64,000 nt of DNA from Crotophaga sulcirostris. Lineage: Eukaryota; Chordata; Aves; Cuculiformes; Crotophagidae. Below are positions 13,607 through 25,599 of this stretch, one piece after another. Positions within the stretch are counted from its first letter, which is position 1, and each line of letters starts with the position of its first letter. The notes under the pieces are model-generated. The model did no database searches, was not told where the DNA came from, and worked only from the letters and a program-made list of their open reading frames with translations. The position numbers and the translations under genes are program-made. The DNA lies in the NCBI GenBank assembly GCA_013397455.1, contig VYZB01000145.1:676843-740842 (forward strand). Reading direction: 5' to 3'.

Positions 13607-15460
13607 AGTAGGGGGTGGGGAACCTCACAAAGCTTGTATTTCTGATTCTTTCCCCATAAACACAGAGCAGCATAGCTACTTGCTGCAAGTGGAGTCTTTC
13701 ATTGTGAGGTGCATTTGCCTTGGTTACAGCCTGCTGTTACAGCATTCCTCATGCAGCCCTGCTGCTTATCTACAGAACTTCTGGGCAGGTGTGGTCTGCA
13801 GTCAGCTTCATTCCAGGCACCAGTCTTCATAGAAAAAGCCTGAAACGCTCGCTATGGGAGAAACCCTCCTGGATCAGTGCCATCCTTCCTTACAGGACTC
13901 TTTCAGAAGGCAGTGGTGGGCTCCTACCTCACTGACAGCTCTAATGGACTGTGTGAAGTGTTCAGGTGGAAGGCTGTTTAGAAATATTCTGGTCATGATC
14001 ATTTTGTGGAATCATGCTGTTTAGGGGAAGCAGAACATCCTTTGCCTGACTAACTACCATCTCCTTCATTTTGGGGCAGAAGGGCAGGTTCTACATCATT
14101 GTGCAGCCCTTTTTTTTTATCTTTACTGCTCTATTGGGGGGAAAAAATGAAATAATTAATACTTAATAGCATCAAATGGGCCCAAAATTTGCTTTGAATT
14201 GCATGCACGTAACTCACTGGCAATTGTACTTGCATTACCTGAAGGCATTTAGATTGCTTCATGAGATTCCCTTTCCTTTAGCCAGACACATAATACTTCT
14301 CCTCTGAGATCTGAATTGTTTTATTTAGTAATTAAGGTAGTTTGTACAACATCTTAAAGATGCAAAGGGCAGATACATCAATTCCAAATCCAAGGACTAA
14401 CTCAATGGCTCTTACAGCTTTCCCATTAGCAAATTCTCTGAAGACAGATAATTGTCTTGAAGGCATATGCCTCTACATTTGGATTTGGCCCATTTTAAAC
14501 CAGTATCAGAGACAAAATGAAAATAAACACTCCTAAATCTAATGGACATTTAATAACATCCTCTCATTATGTAGTTTTGCTGCTTTTTTTTTTTTTTATT
14601 TCCTTCACATATTTTAGCGCTGACTTTCTCATGTTACCCAGAGTCCTTTGGTCACTGCAGCTTTGATTTTGTCCTGCAGATGATGTGTGAACGTGTGTAC
14701 AAATTTGAAATGAAGTCAACTTTCTGTTGATGCTTTCCAAAGAGAATCCTCAAAAGATCCACAGCAAAGCTTTTGACAGATTCCAAGATTTTGGAAATCT
14801 TATAGCAGTCCTGAGCTGTTATGGTTTGAAGATCATAATTTCATCAAAAAGTTCCCCAAACACAGCTGGGCAGGTGAACTACAGCAACAGCCACAGATAG
14901 TCAAGTTCATGCTTTTTGCATTTAACATTATTTTTGCCTTAGTTCTACACGTGTCTATGGAAGAGGCCCGATTTATCTGCACATGTAGAATAAAAGTACA
15001 TAGCAAACTAGGAACGACACGCCGGCAGTTTGCACGTGTCACTTGTTTTACAACACAATATATTCTGCAAAATGCTGTCTTCCTTCAGATTTCCCCACAC
15101 GTAGCTCTGAATGCTCAGTTTCAGCTGGTCTGGTGTGCCAGAGAAGAATGGGGTCATCTCCCCTCAGCAAGGCACTGTAATCCACCCTCCTGTCTCCTCC
15201 TGCCTTTTCATTTCTTGCGCTGTGTTTGGTACCTCTAGTGGCAACACAGAGCACTGGGAGAGCTCACACTCCTTTGTCCACATCCTCTTCTGGAGCCCAG
15301 TTACAGATTTTCCCTGCACTCTTAGTGGAATTGCTGGATTTCTTCTCACTGAAAACGACTGTAAGATTTTAACTGGGCTAGGAAAATAACTGATATTTGA
15401 GGTCTGTTTCAGAATTCAAACAAAAAATGAACATGAGATGAAACATTCAATTTCAGTTTA

Positions 15461-15608
15461 CAGTATCACAAGGTCGGAAAGGACCTCTGAGATCATCAAG
15501 TCCAACCTATAACCCAACACCAACACCATCCCATCATCTAAACCCTGGCACTGAGTGCCTCAGCCAATCTCCTCTTAAACACCTCCAGGGTCGGCGACTC
15601 CACCACCT
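15461..15608 (-). mobile_element. CR1 LINE 3' fragment, ATACTGTG-tail type
   Basis: The tail is reduced to CAGTATCACAAGG, followed by the same body as the 9575 and 12551 copies through CACCTCCAGGGTCGGCGACT and CCACCACCTT, where it is truncated. Few substitutions, so a recent copy. Confidence 0.92.
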
Positions 15609-18175
15609 TGAATTAAGTCCTCTTAAAAGACACGTGTAAAAATAAAAAAGCTATTTTGAAAATGAATAATCAACATCTAGTCACAAACATTTTTATGACT
15701 GTTGTGAGCAAACATATTTGTTTCCCTACTGAACTACATTCTGCAGCAAGTTTACTATTCAGTGAGAACATCTTTTTTTACTGTTTCACCCGTCCAACAC
15801 TAATCTTAGCAAAGACAAGGGCTAGCAAAGACATAGAGCTAGAAGAAAAAGTTTGCTCTGCAATTAAATTTTTCACAAGTTATACAAAGCAAGTGAACTT
15901 TATCACTTCAGGTACAGAAAGAAGAGCAGGCAGTTTCCATCTTGTGACAGTCAGTTCCCACTCTCTGGGCCTGCCAAGTGAAAACCAGGACCAACAGCTC
16001 TGCTCTTGGGTCCAAGGATAATTTATTAATTTATTAATCTCTTCTGATGTCCAAGCTTCTTACTCTAGGCTTTCCCAAATAATTTTGACTGGCTACGTGC
16101 ACCCAGAGTAGGGTTCAGTTCTCTTTAGGAGACAGAACCCCAAGAGATGCAAAATCCTTTTGGGGTAAGCAAAGATGCCTGTCTTTCAGAGGTTCTAATT
16201 CAGGTGTCACCCCCATTTAGGCTGCTTTTATCTAGTTGTGGAGTGAGATCTTGTTTAAAAAAATCTCCAGTTATGGTTCAGGTTAAAATGTTGGCTTCAG
16301 CTTGTGGCACTTTAGCGTGCCCTTGCTCTGGGGATGTTGACTCCTGGGAGAGGTGGGACACAGAGTGCAGAGCAGGAATTCCTGTCACCGCTCCAGCTTA
16401 ATCCACTTCCCCACAGGAACTGGCACCCACCTGCTCCTCTTGTTTGTTCCAGTACCGTGGGCTGCTCAGTAAGGGCTTTGAGATGTACTTGTGGCACTGA
16501 TGGCAATGTGTACACTGCTCAGTGGCTAAAATTTACATTGGTGTGTGTGTGGTTTGTGCATGTGTCCACGCGAGAGGCTGCTTCCTGTCCTTCAGTCTTC
16601 GTTCCACCTCCCACAGTTCCTGTTCCTGTGAAAAATAGGACGTTTTGCATTGTTTTTAATTAGTCTAAACTTTCTTGCAACTTCTTCTTCAAAATAACAT
16701 TTCAGTTCTATTTTCTACCGCAAACGATTTTTATTATTTTTTATGAGAGTACCTCATTTAATTGAAGATTACAGAAATAGTCAAATAAAAAAGTCTGCCT
16801 CTTTCCAGCTGTCACAGTTGTTTAAGCCTATTTGGTACCATAGCAGGAGTACTAAAATTTTAACTATATTGAAGAGTATGGAAGCGTTTAGTAAACTACA
16901 TCTGCAAGACTGTAAGTAAATACCTCTTCCCTAATTACCCAGTAATACATTATTTGGATCAGGCAGTTGCTGCTACTGCCATGAAATGCATTTTTAAAAC
17001 TCACAGGAAAAGAAGGCGACTGCGAGGAGCTTGTTTGTCCAGGTTGTTCATGACTACTAATGCTGTAAAATCATCAGATTGCACCACTGCAAGGTATTTG
17101 CTGTACACCAATGTGCATGAAACTGTGTTTAATTCAAATTTTACATTACTTTCCAAGTGAAATATTACTTAGTTTATTTGCCCAAATTAAAGGATAAGTA
17201 ATAAATAGGTCATGTGTAACTGCTTTGAAGCACTATGTTGTGTATCACAGATGAACTCTTGTTTGTGGGCTGGTTTCCAAGAGCCTTTGTTTAATTGTCA
17301 GCTTCAACTCTTCAGAAGAAATGTTCTCTGGAAAATCTGAAAATATTAGGGTTTTTTTGATAATGTGAATTTTTTACTAGGATACAACGATAGACATTTC
17401 CCTCTGTTTATTCCCTGTGGATGCTGAGAAAATGAAAATTAAATATTTTATCTTTAAATTCTAAAATATATGGATGGATAGTAAAAAAAAATTACTTAGA
17501 ATTTGTTAAAATTGGATGTTCATATTTATTACACTACAAAAAGAGGCTTACACTCTGTGGCATGAGTATGTAATTGAATATATGCTTTAAAATGGCTGAA
17601 GTTTAACATTTTAAAAGAAATAACTTTAGTCCTTTTTTTCTCAATAAAGAACTACGGAAATTTTTTGACAGCTTTTGAACCAATAACAAGACAGCTAGAG
17701 ATAATAATCCATTAAATATAAAGTCTTTGAGTTAAAATGTACCAGGCATGAAATGTGAATTTGAAGGAAAGCTGAAAATTGAAGCATGAAAAAATGAAAA
17801 AATACTTACTGGATTTCAGAAAATGCTATATTCACTTTTATGGAATCTGCGTGGCCCTGCCCAGGTTTTACTTACTTGACGAGAGATTATTTTCAGCAAT
17901 AATTACATGGGGGAGAAGGACAAAAGCAGAATGCTCAAAGTCATTTATTTGTAGGAACATTTGGGTCTGCTTGATGGGTGATTATGGTAAGTTGTCAGTA
18001 ACTTTGGCCAATGAGTAATAGCATCCTGAAGATATCTAGTCCACACTACCAAAACTGTAACTTTGAAAGAAAATGTAATGCATTCTTTTTTGAAAGAAAT
18101 ATAAATGCATATGGAATATGCATTTTATATAGAAATATATTATAATATTTATATTATAATTATTGTAATAATATT

Positions 18176-18436
18176 ATCACAGTATCACACAGTATCACAG
18201 TATCACAAGGTGGAAAAGGACCTCTGAGACCATCGAGTCCAACCTATAACCCAACACTAACACCAACCCATCATCTAAACCCTGGCACTGAGTGCCTCAG
18301 CCAATCTCCCCTTAAACACCTCCNCTGAGTGCCTCAGCCAATCTCCTCTTAAACACCTCCAGGGTTGGCGACTCCACCACCTCCCTGGGCAGCGCATTCC
18401 AAAGGCCAATCACCCTTTCAGGGAAGAATTTTTTCC
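18176..18436 (-). mobile_element. CR1 LINE 3' fragment with internal N and duplicated segment
   Basis: The tail ATCACAGTATCACACAGTATC is followed by a full 3' body through GGGCAGCGCATTCCAAAGGCC and TCACCCTTTCAGGGAAGAA. A single N at 18324 sits exactly between two 36-base copies of the same CR1 segment (18288-18323 and 18325-18360, one mismatch). The element lies in a very AT-rich stretch. Confidence 0.92.
18288..18360. repeat. 36-bp direct repeat split by a single N inside a CR1
   Basis: CTGAGTGCCTCAGCCAATCT begins both halves and CTTAAACACCTCC ends both. There is one mismatch. The N at 18324 lies exactly between them, the usual sign of two contig ends that overlap but were joined with a token gap. 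Confidence 0.9.
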
Positions 18437-19650
18437 TTTTATATTGTAATATATATTATAATATAATATATAATATATTATAATATTCATATATTCTATA
18501 TTTTATAGAAATATAAACGCATATGAAATATAAATGCAATAAGGACATAAATATAGTCCCAAGGTGCTCCACTGCACTTGCTTCCCAGAAGGGCAATAAA
18601 GACCACGGATCCATGGGATGGACTAGGTAGGGTGTCGTGCTTCTATAGGGCCATCTGGGCACCGACCACCTATAGAGTCCCTTCTCTACCTTCTTGTGCA
18701 CATCCAAGCATGCATGAAGGACCTGGTGAACTCAGGCCACACTCTGTTGTCACTGCTGAGCCTCTTGCAGACACTGGAACTCCCAGACCACAGCTTGTGC
18801 GTTGGACGCTCGCTGTCCTCTCCAGCTGAGCATCTGCACCCAGGTGCTTCTACATCTGTTACTCCTGTATGAACTCTGAACGTGCATGAGAACCATTGCA
18901 TTGTCTTCTGCATGTAAGAGCCTCAAAGAACAAAGACTTTTTAAAAACTGTATTCTCAACAAGGCAACCTACTGTGAGCACGTAAGATCTGTCCTCTGAT
19001 GCTTTCAACTGGCTTCCTCTTAGATTTTAAATCAGATTCAGGGGGCTGTTCCTTATATCCAGCTTTATACTTCATTGCTTTGTATGCCAATGAAAGCACA
19101 CTGCATTGCCTTGTCCAGGATACATAAAAGATGTGGAAGGCATTTGTTGCTCACTGCACTTCAGTGAGAAATGGAGCACTCTCATGTTAAGAGGAAACCT
19201 CATCCCTATGGAGAGGATAACTTCCTCCAAAGCTGATCTCACACTGGAATGAACTCTGGAAATTTAAAAAATCCCCACAGACCTCACAGCCTCCTGCTCC
19301 AGTTGCAAGGCACTGTTCTTTGACCCCGTACTCTCTAATGTAAATATTTAACAATATACATATGTCAAAAGCAACAGCGACCACAAATCTAGGACTCTAT
19401 CGAGTAAAGCACAAGCTTTTCCCAAGGGGAGTGAGTGAGGAGACACACAGCGTTCATGATGCGTTTCCTGTGTGACTGTAGGAGTTTGTCCACACATGGC
19501 AAGAAAATATTGAGTGCAATAATAAACCAATAACGCAGCAGCTTTGGGTTGTCTCTGGGAGTCAGCCCACACTCCTTCGCATTTGAATGGGCAGTGGAGA
19601 TGGTGCAGGGAAATCTGAGTTTGCAGGCAGCCTGAACCTTGTGTCCATAT

Positions 19651-19731
19651 CAGTATCACAGTATTACAAGGTTGGAAAGGACCTCTGAGATCATCGAGTC
19701 CAGCCTATAACCTATCACCTATAACCTATCA
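19651..19731 (-). mobile_element. CR1 LINE 3' stub with stuttered end
   Basis: The tail CAGTATCACAGTATTACAAGG is followed by GGAAAGGACCTCTGAGATCA. The end repeats CCTATAACCTATCACC-type units three times, a local slippage expansion. Confidence 0.85.
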
Positions 19732-21091
19732 GCTTGGATCTCGTAGCAGTTTCACCATGTGGATATCCTATATTTACTTCAGCCTTATCCTTGAGGTAGT
19801 GAGACTTATCTTTTAGCTAGGATGTGGTGCCACTCCGCTCTAGTAGCAGAATTTCAGGTACCTGAATGCAGTATTCAAGGGATCTGACATTTTTTTTCCG
19901 TTGCTATCTCATCAGAGAGTAGTGGTCAAGTTGATAGCCTGACCCAGGCTTTCTCAAGCTGTATTTTAAGCCTGAGATGAATAAGTTTAAGTATTTGCTC
20001 CAATAAATAAGCAAAAGCATTAAATCTTGGTAATAAGAATTTGACAACAAAAGCTTTTTATTTCTTCCTTGGAATACAAGACTATTACTTCTTTCTCTCT
20101 TTACCACTCCTTCGATTTTCCAGGTACCACTCAAATTGCCCATAAATCTTGGGCTCTTAATTTAGAAAACAATCTCTCAATCTCTACCACCTCCTAAAAA
20201 ATGCTCCTGAAAAGTGGTGACTATTTTAAACATCACATTATGGGTCTTGTTCAGCTTTCAGTGCCTATGCTACTGAAAGAACACTGGGAAAAAAAAAAAA
20301 AGAGAAATTGAAAGTAATAAAAATAAAAATCTTAACTGTGTTTAGATTTCTCACGACACATTAAATGGAAAACACGTATCATGTTACACCATTAGCTTAG
20401 CTGCAATCTGCCAGTTCCACTGAAGTGCTACCACCTCCATATGCATTTTTGTCCAGTGTTTGTGAAAGGTTATACCTGGCAATAAAACTCATGGTATTTT
20501 TGAAATAGCACATATGCATAGGCAATACCTGAGATGTATGCCATAACACTGTGATCATGCTTTTAGCTGTATTTATAGGAACTAATGGCTTCTAATGGTC
20601 CCTGTTTTATTAAGTATAAGTACACATAACCAAGACAACCAAAATACTGAGGAGTTTATCTAATTAATGTATGGCTTGTGTCCCATATTTGTGATAGATA
20701 TTTCAGGGGGAAAAAACCCAACAAGACCCTTGACTTGTCTTATTTCTTCCATTCTCCACTTCCAAAATACCCCCCTATCATTAAAGGCAATTTTTGGAGG
20801 CAAATGGTTCTATCCTTCCAACCACGATTCATGCCCCTGCTTGAGAAGAGAATAGCTGGTGCTCTGGTTACATTGTTGTGCTTTAAAAATTCAAAAGGAG
20901 ACCCCAAAAGAAACACACTCCTCCTTATTCACTTGTGCTCCCTAATTGCAGCTTTAAATTCTGTCTTCTCCATTGTCTTTGCTAAAGACACACGACTTTG
21001 TCCGCTGCTGTCAGAGCACTGTGGCAGGGAAATCCAGTCAGCCTAACGTGCATTTACTGAACTTTCAAAGACTGTTATACATACATTTCTC

Positions 21092-21108
21092 TTTTTTTTT
21101 TTTTTTTT
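21092..21108. repeat. T17 homopolymer
   Basis: Seventeen T in intergenic sequence; nothing gene-like to either side. Confidence 0.95.
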
Positions 21109-23634
21109 GTGAAGGATATTTGATTTCGTCTATCAGTGCAGCAGCTTGTGATGTGATGGTACAATGAAACGTGAGTCCAGTGCAGCCAGATACCTTTTTT
21201 CTTCATATTGTGTTAAGGGTATGAGCCTTCTTTGATGCTGGTACAGTTAATAACATTTAGAGATATAAGAATCGAGTCAGTACTCACTGACTAAGAAAGC
21301 AGTACTAGACTCCCTTGCTAGCCTTGGGTTTTACCAACTTTTCTATTTCTATAAAAGAAAAAGCTCTTAGAAATTGAGACATACGTTCTTTGTTTGTACA
21401 AATTCTTAGACAATATGTGGAAAGAAGACCATATGTTCTCTCCAAACTTACACCATCTTTTGGTCATTTTATAGCGCACAGGAAGGCGCCTTGCAGGGAG
21501 AATTGCTATAGCTGGAATCCCTCTAATCTCTCCCACAAAACTCACATCAAATCCAAAACACAAATTAATTGAGATTGGGGAAGAAAAGCTAACACCTTCT
21601 CCCTTCTCAATGGGCATTGTTTTTACTTTGACTTACATCTGCATTTTTTAGTCTGAAAAGCACAAGGAGAATTCTTAGGAAAAAAGGATGCTTACTGAAC
21701 ATTGCCACAAAGTTCAGCCTATAAGTTAGAGAAGAAACAACAGTGTAGTAACTTTGCCTTTTTGACACCCGTCCATGGTTTTTTTCAAACACGCTTTTCA
21801 TTTTCAAAGTATGCGCACTGCTCAAAATCTGGTGACAAAGTAGGTCTTTCTTTGTTCAGTTTTAGCCATTACATAATAGAAATGTTTTGGTTTGGTTTGA
21901 TTATAGGTGAATTACATGATATTTTTTTCTTTTATTTTAGGACTAACTCCTAGAATAAATTGACACAAAATTTCAAGGTTCCCTTTCACTGAATATTTGC
22001 TACTATTTTTTTTCTGCATTACTTTCAGGGACTGAAAATGGAGTGGCACTCTGCTGCTGTAATATACAGTCCTGAGTACACTCCTGTTGCATTGTCTTTA
22101 TCTATTCCCCAAAAATGATTCTAAAATGCCCAAATATGCAACAAGCAGTACTTTAAAAACCCTAGCCATAAATTGAAATGTATCGAAATGTGTACGGAAG
22201 AGGTCCTGATTAGTTAAAGACTCTTCTTTGTGTTCTGAGCCTGAGCCTTGAGCCCCATACTTCCTAAATGAGGGCTTTTACTTCATTTCAGGCATAAGTT
22301 TTGAGCTTGAGCCAACTTCAGAGTGATGCCCATCCCTTAGGTCAGTCCACAGTATCCAAAGACAGTAATGTGAATGCATAGAACTGGTCAAGGGCACTTG
22401 CTGGATTCTTTTGCTGGGCTCTTTTACCTGCACCCAATATAGACCCAGCAGGAGGAAGTGGTAAAAAAAGGTTGAGAAGACACTGTGATCTTTTAGCATT
22501 CATGATTTTCAAGGATACCTGTAGCACCTGCCTTCACTGAATGTGCTGGGTTTTTTTAAAGTACAGCCCTACCCAAAACAGGACCATACCTGCTGGTGCC
22601 ACACCTTAATTTAAGTGTCTTGTTTAATAAGGAGATAATAAAGTCAATAACTGAAATGCAACCATGACTATAATAGCATACCCTACCAATCCTACAGCTG
22701 ACAGTCTCATGTTCATTTAGGTAGCTGAGTATTAAAATAATGGGAATAAGGTAAACCAGGCCTATTCACAACATGTACCAACATAGCTAAGTGGGGAACG
22801 ACATACCATGTATTTATTATATTGTATAATAGTTGTCCTTCAGAACTCAGCATTGCCATGTATTTCTCCATCTTTTATCCAGAGGGCAACATAACTCTCT
22901 ATAACTGGGAAATGCTAAGCTTTTAAAACACCTGAGAATGAGGAGCTGTATTACCATAATATCATATGATGAATGGAAGATGTGCTGCATCCCTCTTACT
23001 GCATCTCACTGGCAATATTGCAGATTTACATACATTAGCAAATTAGATGATAGTCTTAAAGGATGGCATTCTGAATGTGTGTCCTGTACATTTATATGAA
23101 GTGTGTCCAGTATATAAACACCAGTTTGCTCTGACAAATACAAATGTAAAACTGCTAAAGAAACTGTAATTTACATGGTTATTTGGCTAAGTATTGGAGA
23201 AACAGGTCAATTGAGATAAGTTTACCTGCAACCTCTATTTTAGTATCTGTACCTCTTTTCTAAAAACCAGCCCTATTCATGTAAATGTCCCACGATCTGA
23301 ATTGTGTGTGGTAATCTTGAGGGGAGAATATGTATTTGGCATCATTTTCAATGATCAAGACACTTTACATGACATTCTTGTTTAAATGGCATGAAAATCA
23401 GAGTTAAGTGCTGTGTAAATGAGGGCAGAATAGAGCCCTTTGTATCTCATTTTCCAACTGTAGTGGGATCATCTGGAGGTATAACCACATAAATCCCCTG
23501 AGGATACGTCTCCAACTCTCTCCCTTAACATGCTGTTCCCTGATCACGTTGGAAATCCACTCAATTTAGATTTAATCTCAGCAAAATCTACCCCGGACTT
23601 ACTTTCTAAATTTGCAATACTATCTTTTGGGCAG

Positions 23635-23653
23635 TTTTTTTTTTTTTTTTTTT
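23635..23653. repeat. T19 homopolymer
   Basis: Nineteen T. No recognisable retrocopy follows on the minus strand. Confidence 0.95.
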
Positions 23654-24049
23654 GCTTAGGCTGTTATGTTTAGTTGTATTTCTACTTAGATGTCCTCAAA
23701 CCTGCTTCTCTGTGGGGGCATCACTGGGGGGCACTTTTCCTTCCTGTGTCACTGACTGCTGCATGGTTTTAGGGTTATACCTCCTCCCTGCCTTACTTTG
23801 CTTGTCTAAAATATGGCCAAAATATTTTCCAAACATTTTTTTTCTACTTCCTCATCTTTCCAATTTAAGGAAATTGGAAATTGCATAGAGCAAGATATGA
23901 CCATTCTCCTCTTCCAAAAAAAGGAAGCTCCAAGCTTGTGATGAATGAGCGTAGCAAATCCACAAGTAAAAAATAAATGCAAGTTGCATGTGAAGAAAGA
24001 GACACAGAGACAGATGGATTTATATAAATTCAGCTTTTAAAGTGTTGGG

Positions 24050-24070
24050 TTTTTTTTTTTTTAAAAAAAA
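24050..24070. repeat. T13-A8 self-complementary tract
   Basis: Thirteen T directly followed by eight A, able to fold on itself and prone to sequencing slippage. Confidence 0.9.
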
Positions 24071-25059
24071 TTAAATAATTGTAAGCAGTAACCAGCTGTA
24101 GTATTATTCTTCCCTGTGTAATCTGCACAGTGAAATGTAAACAGGGGGTCAGGCTCTCCTGTGGCCGTGTGACCCTCTCAGCAGGAAAAGGGGGCACGGA
24201 GAGAGGCTGTGCACAGAGGAACGTACAAGGATATTCATGAGCTGGGAACTTTTGCAGCAAAAAATAGCTTTCCTGCATAGGCAATGGAGCATAGCGTTCG
24301 GTTTAAAACCCCTTATTAAATTAAGAGGAGCTTTCTGCATCCACCAGCCCTCGCTGCCGCGGCTGTGTGTACTTCCATAATGTTGTTGAGAATGCTGGGG
24401 CTTAATATCAACTTGAAGGTTTAGAAAAATGCAATAACATTCAGATACAACTTGATTACTGACGGTACAGCTATACAGAACATGAAAACTGATATGTCTG
24501 GGGAATCTTAGCTCTTCTGAATCTCTTTGTTCCTTAAAAAAATTCTTTCTTAAAAAATAAACGTCTGTCTATATGTATATACGCGTTCCTTTGTCAATAT
24601 GGGAAGATGGAAGGATTGGCAGCCAGGCATTCTTTAGTGTGTTAATTATCTAATGTTTTCTGTTCTTTAAAAATCTCTTCTTTTTCTTCTCTCTTTTTTT
24701 TTTTTCAGATTAAAAGGCTGAGCCCATCTCTTGCACTCTGATCATAGTTCTCATGCTGGGTATTTCATACAGCATATTTTTTAATTCACAAGCATACTCT
24801 TTCTGTCATTGCTATAGTCACGATAGCTCTGGCTACCTTTTTGTTGTGCTCCAGACCTCTTTTCCCTGCAGTATTTTTAAGACATTACAAACCTTTATCT
24901 ATCTCTTCATTTATTCTTTTAAAAACCAATATAGTTTTCCACCCGAAATACCCGTTTTTACATAACCTTGAGATGCCTATTCATTCTTTCGCAGGAGGAG
25001 TTCAGGGGAAAGGTGCAGCACCCCACTAAATCACAAATGAAATGAGTTTGTTGGCTTGA

Positions 25060-25400
25060 ATAGTATTTTCTCTTTTCAACCCTCGGCACATTTCAGTGCA
25101 TTCCATTAGTCATTGTTCAAATGAGGCTGTTCCCGACCCCAGAGGCAGGGGAGGAGGGAGTTTGGGGTTTAAATGAGTTTGCCGATCAGTACATAGAGGC
25201 ACATTGTTTCTCATCTTACGTTTTGCATGTTCTGTTTACAGAAAATAACCCCAGTTCCCAGCACCAAAATGTTTCAGGTTTTGAGCATACTGTATGTTTG
25301 ATGCAGCTAATTTAAATAAATGACTTTCACATTTAAGCAATTAAACCTATAATTAGCACTGTTTGAATGAACTAATCAGCTAGTACCCTGTGACACACAG
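25060..25400. promoter_or_regulatory. candidate regulatory element upstream of LDB2
   Basis: Repeat-free stretch with CAGCTAATTTAAATAAATG near 25304, ATAATTAGCACTG near 25351 and other homeodomain-like sites. It lies about 180 bases before the 22-bp palindrome. Support is motif density only. Confidence 0.2.
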
Positions 25401-25577
25401 TTCTTTTTTTCCTCTAAATATTTTTAAAGGGAAAGGAGAGACATTTATAAAAAATTATAGGTGATCAAGCAAAAAAAAAAATGCTTTGATTCATGGAAAT
25501 TACAAAACACCACCACAAACTATTTAGACCGATGTTCTCCTTTTGCCTTCCAGGGAATGTGGAATTATGCACACTCA

Positions 25578-25599
25578 TTTCCCCTGAATTCAGGGGAAA
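25578..25599. repeat. 22-bp perfect palindrome
   Basis: The half-site TTTCCCCTGAA is followed directly by its exact reverse complement, with an EcoRI-like GAATTC at the centre. It sits in unique AT-rich sequence upstream of LDB2. Confidence 0.95.

Larger units (their letters stand above)
12934..18094. other. intergenic DNA with two CR1 fragments, no genes
   Basis: Contains the CR1 pieces at 13556 and 15461. A modestly GC-richer patch at 13070-13260 is open in four frames, typical of non-coding GC-rich DNA. The stretch 14140-14280 is unique and rich in TAAT-type motifs but otherwise unremarkable. Confidence 0.75.
18095..18531. repeat. AT-rich block with flanking 25-bp direct repeats around a CR1
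   Basis: AGAAATATAAATGCATATGG plus AATAT (18095-18119) recurs at 18507-18531 with two mismatches, bracketing the CR1 and an almost pure A/T sequence. The left copy also forms a 10-bp-arm palindrome with a 3-base spacer (18103-18125). Confidence 0.75.
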
